Origin: Candidatus Lutacidiplasma silvani
GTDB lineage: Archaea > Thermoplasmatota > Thermoplasmata > Lutacidiplasmatales > UBA184
Direction: 5' to 3'
NCBI GenBank assembly: GCA_022750295.1
Contig: JAKIVZ010000003.1
Coordinates: forward strand, 81,404 to 145,403
Length of the DNA stretch: 64,000 nucleotides
Part shown: positions 49,669 to 56,093 of the stretch, piece by piece
Position numbering within the stretch: the stretch's first letter is position 1
Layout: each line of letters opens with the position of its first letter
Program-made: the position numbers and the translations under genes
The notes under the pieces: generated by a model
Database searches by the model: none
The model's input: the letters and a program-made list of their open reading frames with translations, nothing else
What the model was told of the DNA's origin: nothing

Positions 49669-49905
49669 ATGCCCAAAGCCGTCGTGGAACTCTCGGAGCA
49701 TGCCAATCGGGTCGTGAACGTGGTCAAGGCTCGGGATGGGCTGCGAGGCAAGTCCGAGGCGCTGGAGGCGATCGTCGCCGCCTACGAGGAATCGGTGCTA
49801 GACCCCTCCCTTCGCCCCCAATTCATCTCCGACCTCGAGCGGGTTCGTCAGGGGAAGTTCCGCCGCGTGAACTCGACACAGGAACTCCTCGGGGAGTCCA
49901 AGTGA
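49669..49905 (+). CDS. DUF2683-type antitoxin
   Basis: The 78-residue protein begins MPKAVVELSEHANRVVNVVK, an archaeal DUF2683/ribbon-helix-helix-like N-terminus, followed by GKSEALEAIVAAYEESVLD as the long helix of the fold and a C-terminal tail that would wrap the toxin. It precedes a RelE gene with GTGA overlap (49902-49905), the standard antitoxin-first order. It should bind and block the RelE partner and repress the operon. Base composition is lower in GC than in neighbours, suggesting recent acquisition. Confidence 0.78.
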   Translation: MPKAVVELSEHANRVVNVVKARDGLRGKSEALEAIVAAYEESVLDPSLRPQFISDLERVRQGKFRRVNSTQELLGESK

Positions 49906-50171
49906 CCTGGGCCTTCGAGGTATCCGAGGCGTTCGAACAGGACTACCGGAAGACGTGCCGACGGAACGCAGGATTCCGTCGAGCGGTGGACGCGAAGATC
50001 GAACAGATTCGGCAGGATCCCCTGCGCTCCAAACCTCTACGCGCTCCGATGCAAGGGCTTCGTCGAGTCCACGTCGGGGGGTCGTACGTAATCGTGTTCG
50101 AGCCCGACGAGTCGCGGTCTACCGTCCGGTTCCTTCGGCTCGCCCATCATGACGAAGCGTACGGCATTTGA
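49902..50171 (+). CDS. RelE-family mRNA interferase toxin
   Basis: The 89-residue protein fits the RelE/ParE fold: FEVSEAFEQDYRKTCRRNAGFRRAV, IEQIRQDPLRSKPLRAPMQGLRRVHVGG (outlined) and YVIVFEPDESRSTVRFLRLAHHDEAYG. The Arg in RRVHVGG and the C-terminal strand region hold the usual RNA-contact residues. RelE toxins cleave mRNA at the ribosome. The GTG start overlaps the antitoxin stop. The following ~190 bp to the tRNA hold no gene I can support, only a weak CCCCAC/GTGGGG stem near 50215-50240. Confidence 0.82.
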   Translation: MTWAFEVSEAFEQDYRKTCRRNAGFRRAVDAKIEQIRQDPLRSKPLRAPMQGLRRVHVGGSYVIVFEPDESRSTVRFLRLAHHDEAYGI

Positions 50172-50359
50172 TCCGGCCATCGCGGAACCCGCCGTTGGTG
50201 GATGGGTCATGAGCCCCACGTTTGAACACGTGAGGGTGGGGCGGGACGGCCCCAAATCGATCAACCGCGGACCGACACGAACGGCCCAAGGCAAGTTCCT
50301 ATCCGTGCGGCCGTGATTCGATTCGGGCTCGATTTCACGTCAGAAGATCGCGAATTTTG

Positions 50360-50461
50360 TGTCGGGGGGGGGATTTGAACCCCCGGCCCCAGGATCTCTC
50401 CCGGGAAGGCTCCGCCTTCCCGCTATGAGTCCCGTGCTCTACCGGGCTGAGCCACCCCGAC
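50360..50461 (-). tRNA. Elongator tRNA-Met (anticodon CAT) with intron at 37/38
   Basis: The minus strand folds into a cloverleaf: acceptor GTCGGGG/CCCCGAC with discriminator A (50360), D stem GCTC/GAGC, anticodon stem CGGGA/TCCTG with loop C-T-CAT-A-A, variable loop of five, and T arm GGGGG-TTCAAAT-CCCCC. The anticodon CAT is followed by a 28-nt intron (50396-50423) holding the perfect hairpin GGGAAGGC-GGA-GCCTTCCC. CCA is not encoded. The anticodon stem lacks the three G-C pairs of initiator tRNA, so it is the elongator. It lies 44 nt downstream of rps3ae on the same strand and may share its transcript. Confidence 0.9.
50396..50423 (-). other. tRNA-Met intron
   Basis: The 28 bp interrupt the gene between positions 37 and 38 of the anticodon loop, the commonest archaeal intron site. 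The intron contains an 8-bp stem closed by a 3-nt loop, consistent with a bulge-helix-bulge substrate of the tRNA-splicing endonuclease. Confidence 0.8.
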
Positions 50462-50505
50462 ACGGGGCGAGGGCAGGAATCCGGGGGGGCATCCCGGGCT
50501 CCGGA

Positions 50506-51219
50506 CTAAGCGTCCGCAGGCGCGCTGGGAGCAGAATCGGTCATCGCGGGGGCCTCGGCCCCGGCGACGGCGTCCCCCGCCGGCTCGGCGGAGGGCGTGA
50601 CCTCGATCGTCCCCAGCACCTCGGAGCGCCGGATCTCGATCTTCTTGAGCGGGTAGAGGGACTTCAACCCGTGGGCGAGGAGCTTCCCGAGGTCGCCCCC
50701 GAGCATCTCGCGGACGAACTCGGCGCCGGTCTTCTTCTGCGCCTCTTCGGTCAGCAGCGACCGGAGCCGGAGCCGGAGCTCGGCCTGGAGCCGGGTCTGC
50801 AGACGTTGCTCGCCCACCGCGACCGGCTTGACGATGATCTGGACCCCGTCCTTCGTCGTGACGAGGAGCGAGGTGTCGATCTTCGAGCGCTTCCGTCGGG
50901 CCAAGCGGCGGACGTAGTCGCTCGTGAGCTCGTGGCCGATGAATCGGCTCTCGGCGGTCTTCTCGCCCGAGATCCGGTCGATCTGGAATCGGAGCTTGAT
51001 GTGGGCCTTGCCGATGTCGGCGCCACCGGAGATCTCCTGGAGGGTGGTCTCGAGGGTCCGCCCGATGATCTGCTCGGGTTCGCTCGCCATCGTCTCGCCG
51101 ATCTCGGCGTGGTTGAACAATGAAGGGGCGCGAACGGTGTACCAGTGCTTGGACCGCCACTTGTCCTTGACCGTCCGGGCGAGGGTCGCCTTCTTCGGCC
51201 CGGCTTCCTTTTCGGCCAT
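50506..51219 (-). CDS. rps3ae: Small ribosomal subunit protein eS1 (S3Ae)
   Basis: The 237-residue protein is eS1/S3Ae, present in archaea and eukaryotes and located on the 30S platform. Family blocks are seen: KDKWRSKHWYTVRAPSLFN, IIGRTLETTLQEISGG, IKLRFQIDRISGEKTAESRFIGHELTSDYVRRLARRKRSKID (outlined), and REMLGGDLGKLLAHGLKSLYPLKKIEIRRSEVL (outlined). The C-terminal ~35 residues are an Ala/Pro-rich tail. ATG 51219 (MAEKEAGPKK) is the natural start; longer frames add unrelated residues. A TATA-like box GATACATAATGG (51247-51258) lies about 33 nt upstream. Confidence 0.93.
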   Translation of the reverse strand: MAEKEAGPKKATLARTVKDKWRSKHWYTVRAPSLFNHAEIGETMASEPEQIIGRTLETTLQEISGGADIGKAHIKLRFQIDRISGEKTAESRFIGHELTSDYVRRLARRKRSKIDTSLLVTTKDGVQIIVKPVAVGEQRLQTRLQAELRLRLRSLLTEEAQKKTGAEFVREMLGGDLGKLLAHGLKSLYPLKKIEIRRSEVLGTIEVTPSAEPAGDAVAGAEAPAMTDSAPSAPADA

Positions 51220-51246
51220 CGGTCGCGGGGCCGCCCACCTGCGTCC

Positions 51247-51258
51247 GATACATAATGG
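51247..51258 (-). promoter_or_regulatory. TATA-like box of rps3ae
   Basis: On the minus strand this reads CCATTATGTATC, centred about 33 nt upstream of ATG 51219. It would leave a leader of only a few nucleotides. Confidence 0.5.
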
Positions 51259-51406
51259 TGGCGATGCGCCCGGTCGCCGACCGGCGCCGCCTCGGGGACC
51301 GAATTGGAGTGGGGCCGGGTCCGGGGGCCCGCCGAACGGACCCGCCGCGCGCAATCCGGGTCTTGGCTACATTTGGTATGTGTCGTGGATACATTCTAGG
51401 AGTCGT

Positions 51407-51775
51407 GTGTCGGCCCGAACCGTCGCTCTCGACGAAGAGGCGTATGTGCTGCTCGAGCGCGCGAAGGGAAAGGATGAGACCTTCCGCGATGCGGTGAAGC
51501 GGTTGGCCCGGCCGCGCCGCCCACTTTCCGAATTCGCCGGCGCGTGGGGGGACTTGACCGCCACCGAGCGCGAGGCGCTCGGTACGACCCGACGGAGGTC
51601 CCGGACGGCGGACGAGCGCCGAGCCGATCAGCTCCGTCGCAGCTGGAGCGGGGAGTGCGCTGCCTCGACTCGACGTTTTGCATCGACCACCTCCGGGGCG
51701 ACCCAGGTGCGGAGCGGCGGATTCGGGAATTGGAATGTGCCGGGGAGCGGCTCGCCGTCGCGGCCCCCCCATTGA
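51407..51775 (+). CDS. VapB-type antitoxin (DUF217-like), with long C-terminal overlap into vapC
   Basis: The recognisable antitoxin part (~80 residues) reads VSARTVALDEEAYVLLERAKG, DETFRDAVKRLARPRRPLSEFAG, AWGDLTATERE and a basic RTADERRADQLRRSW tail, typical of archaeal VapB/DUF217 antitoxins. A natural end is expected near 51655, where VapC starts, but the frame runs on for about 40 residues to a stop at 51775, overlapping vapC by 121 nt. The extension is low complexity and probably reflects a lost stop codon. Start GTG 51407 is chosen because family homology begins there. Confidence 0.65.
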   Translation: MSARTVALDEEAYVLLERAKGKDETFRDAVKRLARPRRPLSEFAGAWGDLTATEREALGTTRRRSRTADERRADQLRRSWSGECAASTRRFASTTSGATQVRSGGFGNWNVPGSGSPSRPPH

Positions 51776-52041
51776 CCGAATTCTTGGTCGGCGCCCACGC
51801 TCCAGGAGGCCGCCGATTGGCCAGCGCGCTCGAATTCGTCGCCCAACTCGAAGTGTTGCCAGTGACCGGGGAGATTGCCATGGAGGCGGCTCGGTTGGGC
51901 GGAGAATGCGACCGAAACGGAGGCACCATCGGGAATCTCGACCTGGTAATCGGGGCTACCGCGAAGGCCCACAACGCCATCCTTCTGTCCCGGGACGACG
52001 ACTTTTCTCGAATTCCCGGGGTCGCGGTCGAGCGGTACTAG
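51655..52041 (+). CDS. VapC-type PIN-domain ribonuclease toxin
   Basis: The 128-residue protein has the four acidic PIN residues: Asp in RCLDSTFCID, Glu in PPLTEFLVGAH, Asp in GNLDLVIGATAKAHN and Asp in LLSRDDDFSRIPG. VapC toxins cleave tRNA or rRNA and are held by VapB. GTG 51655 gives MRCLDST, the standard N-terminus; a longer frame to 51544 has no homology. The toxin follows the antitoxin, in the usual order, though with an unusually long overlap. Confidence 0.82.
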   Translation: MRCLDSTFCIDHLRGDPGAERRIRELECAGERLAVAAPPLTEFLVGAHAPGGRRLASALEFVAQLEVLPVTGEIAMEAARLGGECDRNGGTIGNLDLVIGATAKAHNAILLSRDDDFSRIPGVAVERY

Positions 52042-52106
52042 AACGTTCGTCTCCCTCCGCCGCCAAATCGATTCTGCCGACGGAGGGCGCCGCGGGCCGA
52101 GCGCCC

Positions 52107-52119
52107 CAAATTACATATG
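52107..52119 (+). promoter_or_regulatory. TATA box of the MoxR-like/VWA operon
   Basis: AAATTACATATGG is a strong AT-rich box. It overlaps an in-frame ATG at 52117, so translation from that ATG is unlikely. Transcription would begin near 52139, just before GTG 52141 and ATG 52147. Confidence 0.6.
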
Positions 52120-52146
52120 GCGCTCCCCGCTCGGCCGCCCGTGTCG

Positions 52147-53691
52147 ATGGCGGCCAGCGGGTCGGGGCGGTCGGCCGCCCCCAGCGGCCCCAAGGCGACG
52201 GCGCAACAGCTGAAGGAACGCGGGGTGCCCGTCGAGAGCCCGACGGAACGCCTCCGCGCCGAGATCCTCCGTCGGATCGACGCCGCCCGGAAGCAAGGGC
52301 TCAGCCGCGAGGAGGCGGCCGCGAGCCTGTTCCCCCGGACCGTCCTTCCGTCCGAGACCTACGAGGACCTGACCACCGCGCTGGTCGCCGGGTCCCACGT
52401 CCTCTTCTTCGGCCCCTCCGGGGCCGGCAAGACGAACCTCGCGAAGGAGGTCTGGGAGCTGTTCCCCAAGGACGCCTGGGTCGTCTCCGCCTGTCCGGTC
52501 CTCGACCATCCCCTTTCGATCGTCGACCCGAAGGTCGCCGAGCGGTTCCCTCCGTGCCCGATCTGCCGGCGGAGGTTCGCGCCGGACAACGACGTCTCGG
52601 CGTTCCGCCCGGACTCCGTCGACGCGACCAAGGTTCCGGCCGAGCAGGTCCGTCTCCGCGAGGGGTTCGGGTTCGCCCGGCTGCAGGGGAGCAGCGAGGT
52701 GTTCCCCGACCATCTGACCGGGAACATCAATCTCCGTCGCCTCGAGGAGATCGGCGACCCGATGAGCCCGCTCGTCCTCGAGCCGGGCAAGCTCCTCCAG
52801 GCGAACCGGGGCCTCCTCCTCGTCGACGAGATCGGGAAACTCCCGTTGGGAACCCAGAACGTGCTCCTCCAGGCGTTGCAGGAGGGGACCGTCACCCCGT
52901 CGAAGTCCCGCGAGAGCTTCCCCGGCATGTTCGTCGCCGTGGGGACGTCGAACCTCTCGGACCTCGACAACATCAACGACCCGCTCTCCGACCGGCTCAC
53001 GAGCCTCCACGTCACGTACAACCCGCTCCATGCGGCGAACCGGCGGATCGTCCAGCTCGCCACCCCGGCCGACCTCGCGAGCTTCGTCCCCGAGATCCTG
53101 GTCGACGCCGGGGTCCGGGTGATCGAGACGTGGCGGCAGAAGGCGTCCGACGACAACCCGGACATCGGCGAGGTGGGCTCGAACCGGACCCTGATCGACG
53201 TGGCGGCCCGGACGGGCGCCACGGCGGTCCTCCACGACCACCCGGTCGCCTCCGTCGACGACGTGAAGGGCGGCCTCCTCCACGCGATGCGGGGCCGGAT
53301 CCGGGCCCGCAGCGGCGACTCGTTCGACCAGAACGAGCGCCGGGTCCGCGAGTTCGTCGACCAGCACCTCGAGCCGGCGCTCAAGCGCTCGAGCGGGGTC
53401 TACTGGTGCCGGTTCTACCGGACCGTCCTCAAGGAGAACAAATCGGAGGGCGAGGCGGTCGTGTCGGAGGGCCGACGGCTGAAGGACGACGCGGCGCTCC
53501 TCGATTCGATCGCGGCCCCGGGGACCGAGTTCCCGCGGTTCCGGGCGTTCACCGCCTACGTCGGGGAGCGCGGCCGCCGACCCCCCGGGCTCCGAACCGT
53601 CGACGCCGCGGTCGCGACGTTCGCGCTCCTCGAGCGGTACTCGATGTTCACCTGCCAAGGTGAGGATGCGGACGACGACGCCCGCCTCTGA
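52147..53691 (+). CDS. MoxR/Mg-chelatase-I-like AAA+ ATPase
   Basis: The ~514-residue AAA+ protein has Walker A FFGPSGAGKTNLA near 88, Walker B LLLVDEIGKLPLGTQNVLL near 223 and sensor region VAVGTSNLSDLDNINDPLSDRLTSL. Between the Walker motifs is an insertion with CPICRRRF, one CXXC pair that may bind metal. MoxR-type ATPases act as chaperones that mature or remodel partners together with VWA proteins, as RavA-ViaA does. ATG 52147 or GTG 52141 is preferred over 52117 because the TATA box overlaps the latter. The VWA gene overlaps its 3' end by 26 bp. Confidence 0.8.
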   Translation: MAASGSGRSAAPSGPKATAQQLKERGVPVESPTERLRAEILRRIDAARKQGLSREEAAASLFPRTVLPSETYEDLTTALVAGSHVLFFGPSGAGKTNLAKEVWELFPKDAWVVSACPVLDHPLSIVDPKVAERFPPCPICRRRFAPDNDVSAFRPDSVDATKVPAEQVRLREGFGFARLQGSSEVFPDHLTGNINLRRLEEIGDPMSPLVLEPGKLLQANRGLLLVDEIGKLPLGTQNVLLQALQEGTVTPSKSRESFPGMFVAVGTSNLSDLDNINDPLSDRLTSLHVTYNPLHAANRRIVQLATPADLASFVPEILVDAGVRVIETWRQKASDDNPDIGEVGSNRTLIDVAARTGATAVLHDHPVASVDDVKGGLLHAMRGRIRARSGDSFDQNERRVREFVDQHLEPALKRSSGVYWCRFYRTVLKENKSEGEAVVSEGRRLKDDAALLDSIAAPGTEFPRFRAFTAYVGERGRRPPGLRTVDAAVATFALLERYSMFTCQGEDADDDARL

Positions 53692-55492
53692 GTCCGCGGT
53701 CGAACTTCCGGACTGCACGCAGTACCCGGAGGACGTCGGGTCGTTCGACGTCCTCGACCTCGTCGACCGCGAGGCCCTGATCCGGGCGCTCGCCGAGGGC
53801 GGGGTCGACGCCGCGAAGTCGCTCATCGCCCAGCAGGCGGCCCGGGACGGCGCGCTCGCCGCCCGGATCGCCGCGCTTCGGGAGCGGCTCCGCAAGCAGG
53901 CGGCGCGCCGGGTCCAGCGGATCGTCGGCGAGTACGACCGTCGGGTCAGCGAACTCGAGACGGTCCGCCGCCGGACCGAGGCCGAGCTCGCCGCCGAGCT
54001 CGCGAACGCCGAGGAGCGCCGGCGCCGCGCCCGGGGCCTCGATTGGTCGAAGATCGACGACGGGCTCGTCGACGATGTCCGCTCGGCCCTGCTGCTTCCC
54101 GATGCGTCGTGGATGCAGCCGGAGAAGCTCGGGATCGTGGCCCGGATCCGGGCCGCCATGGCCCGGTTCGTCGCGTGGCTGCGGCGACTCTTCGGACGGA
54201 AGTCGGCCCCGCCCGCACGGGACCGGGGGGAGCGTTCGGTCGTCTTCGCCCGGCTCGGCGAGGGAGGCCGGTCGATCGGGTCGTCCGACCTCGGCGAGGC
54301 GATCGCCCGGCTGACCCCGCGGGAGCGGGACGAGCTGACCGAGCGGGTCGACAAGACGCTCAGCGCGCGCGAGCGCGACCTCCGGAAGGAGGCCGAGGCG
54401 AAGCGCCGGGAGGCCGAGGAGCAGCGGCGGGCCCTCGAGGCCGAGCGCGAGGAGGCTCGACGACGGGCCGAGTCGGAGGCCCGGGACCGGGTCCGCGACG
54501 CGGAATCGCACCGGGTCGACCGGGAGCTGAAGGAACGGGGGTTCGTCGCCGAGAAGGACGGCGGGCTCGCGGTCACCTACGGGCTGGTCGAACGGTTCGC
54601 GCGGCTCGTCCTCGAGGAGGAGACGAAGGAGCTCCCCGCCGACGTCCGGCTCTCGATGGCGGGCGGGGCGCCGACCGGAATGTACGAGAAGGCCCGGCTG
54701 CGCCAGCCGGACGAGATTGCCCACCTGGACCTTCCGGGGTCGATCCTCGCCGCGCGCCAGGCGGGGCTCCGCCACATCGACGAATCGACGAGCCTGGTCT
54801 ACCGGGAGGTCACGAGCGAGCGGGTCCACGTCGTGCTCGCCTTCGACCGGTCCGGCAGCATGGCCGAGGGGGAGAAGCTCCCCGCCGCGAAGAAGGCGCT
54901 CCTCGCGCTCTACGTCGCCGTCCGCAAGCGCCACCCGGATGCGACGATCGACGTGCTCGCCTTCGACAACCGGGTCGACATCCTCGACCTCGTGGAGCTC
55001 TGGGAGTGCCAGCCGGGTGCGTTCACGAACACCGGCGAGGCGCTCCGGACCGCGTTCCTCCTGCTTCGAGCGTCCCGCGCGAGCCGCCGGGAGGTGTACC
55101 TCGTCACCGACGGGCTTCCCGAGGCGTACACCGACGACGCCGGCGACGTCCGGTCGGGAAACCTCCCCGCCGCGATGGAGTCGGCCCTCCTCCACGCCCG
55201 CGAGCTCGCGACCGTGCGGCCGCTGAAGTTCTCCCTCGTCCTGATCCGATCCGACCACCCCGAGTACGACGCGGCGGCCCGGGAGATCGCCCGGACCCTC
55301 GAGGGGACGATGGTCGTCACCGACCCGAACCGGCTCGGGGTCGAGCTCCTCGTCCGGTGGATCGGCCGGACCGAAACGGTCCGTCAGCCCGCGGCGTCGC
55401 CGTCCCCCGCGGCGGCGTCCTCCCCGCCGTCGCCCGGGGCCCGGAAACCCGGCGCCCGCCGAAAGAAGACCGACCGTCGCATGGGCGGGTAG
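53666..55492 (+). CDS. VWA-domain protein, partner of the MoxR-like ATPase
   Basis: The ~608-residue protein has an N-terminal helical region with long Arg/Glu/Ala coiled coils (residues ~45-120 and ~225-285, e.g. RERDLRKEAEAKRREAEEQR), and a C-terminal von Willebrand A domain at ~385-580. The MIDAS site is complete: AFDRSGSMAEG (DXSXS), the Thr in FTNTGEAL and YLVTDGLPE. A basic Pro/Ala-rich tail ends the protein. Such VWA proteins bind partners under control of the neighbouring MoxR ATPase. ATG 53666 has AAGGTGAGG just upstream. No signal peptide is present, so it is cytoplasmic. Confidence 0.82.
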   Translation: MRTTTPASESAVELPDCTQYPEDVGSFDVLDLVDREALIRALAEGGVDAAKSLIAQQAARDGALAARIAALRERLRKQAARRVQRIVGEYDRRVSELETVRRRTEAELAAELANAEERRRRARGLDWSKIDDGLVDDVRSALLLPDASWMQPEKLGIVARIRAAMARFVAWLRRLFGRKSAPPARDRGERSVVFARLGEGGRSIGSSDLGEAIARLTPRERDELTERVDKTLSARERDLRKEAEAKRREAEEQRRALEAEREEARRRAESEARDRVRDAESHRVDRELKERGFVAEKDGGLAVTYGLVERFARLVLEEETKELPADVRLSMAGGAPTGMYEKARLRQPDEIAHLDLPGSILAARQAGLRHIDESTSLVYREVTSERVHVVLAFDRSGSMAEGEKLPAAKKALLALYVAVRKRHPDATIDVLAFDNRVDILDLVELWECQPGAFTNTGEALRTAFLLLRASRASRREVYLVTDGLPEAYTDDAGDVRSGNLPAAMESALLHARELATVRPLKFSLVLIRSDHPEYDAAAREIARTLEGTMVVTDPNRLGVELLVRWIGRTETVRQPAASPSPAAASSPPSPGARKPGARRKKTDRRMGG

Positions 55493-55563
55493 CTACCCGG
55501 GTTTCCACTCGGGACATAGGATTATACCCCGACTTCCCGGTCCATCGACCGGAGGAAGGCACG

Positions 55564-55998
55564 ATGCCCGATACCTCAGAACAAGCCCAACTTCGCGTCC
55601 ACCTCGCCGAGATGCGCCACGCCGCCCGGGCGGTCGGTCGCGACTTCCGGATCGAATTCGACCGGGCCGACGAGAAGATCGACCGGATGGCCCGGATGGG
55701 GTCCAAGGAGGCGAAGTACGCGCTCATGGACATCCGCGACGATTTCACGAACCTGAGCCGGGCCATCGACGACGAGGCCCGCAAGCTTCCCCACCAGGTC
55801 GGCTCAGCCGTCAGCCGCGCCGGCGCCGCCGCGGGCGATGCCGCGTCCCGGTTCGCCTCCGCGACGAGCTCCGCGTTCGAGTCGGCCGGGTCGAAGGCCG
55901 TCGAAGGGACCCGCAACGCGGCCGCGCGGGTCGCCGGGGTTCGCCGCACTCCGATGAAGGAGTGGCACACCCCGACGAACGACCCCGACTCCCCCTAA
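55564..55998 (+). CDS. Amphipathic helical protein, function unknown
   Basis: The 144-residue protein has a coiled-coil-like N-terminal half (AQLRVHLAEMRHAARAVGRDFRIEFDRADEKIDRMARM, outlined) and an Ala/Ser-rich amphipathic C-terminal half (VGSAVSRAGAAAGDAASRFASATSSAFESAG), recalling phasin- or apolipoprotein-like surface-binding helices. I do not recognise a family. GGAGGAAGG lies just upstream of ATG 55564, and GATTATACC near 55522-55530 may be its TATA box. It follows the VWA gene by about 70 nt. Confidence 0.65.
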   Translation: MPDTSEQAQLRVHLAEMRHAARAVGRDFRIEFDRADEKIDRMARMGSKEAKYALMDIRDDFTNLSRAIDDEARKLPHQVGSAVSRAGAAAGDAASRFASATSSAFESAGSKAVEGTRNAAARVAGVRRTPMKEWHTPTNDPDSP

Positions 55999-56093
55999 CC
56001 GATTCCCGCCCCCGGCGCCGCCCACCGCGGACGAGGGTCCCGCCGGTCGGGGCGCAACTGAGCCTTCAAGCGGTCGCGCGATTCCTCCGCTCC

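Noticed and set aside
49326..50171. Single 281-residue plus-strand protein ending in RelE
   Set aside because: Its first two thirds run through the antitoxin gene in another frame. The GTGA overlap at 49902-49905 and RelE length support the short gene.
50215..50240. CCCCACGT...ACGTG...GTGGGG stem as a terminator or RNA gene
   Set aside because: The stem is short and interrupted, and there is no promoter or conserved feature to support a function.
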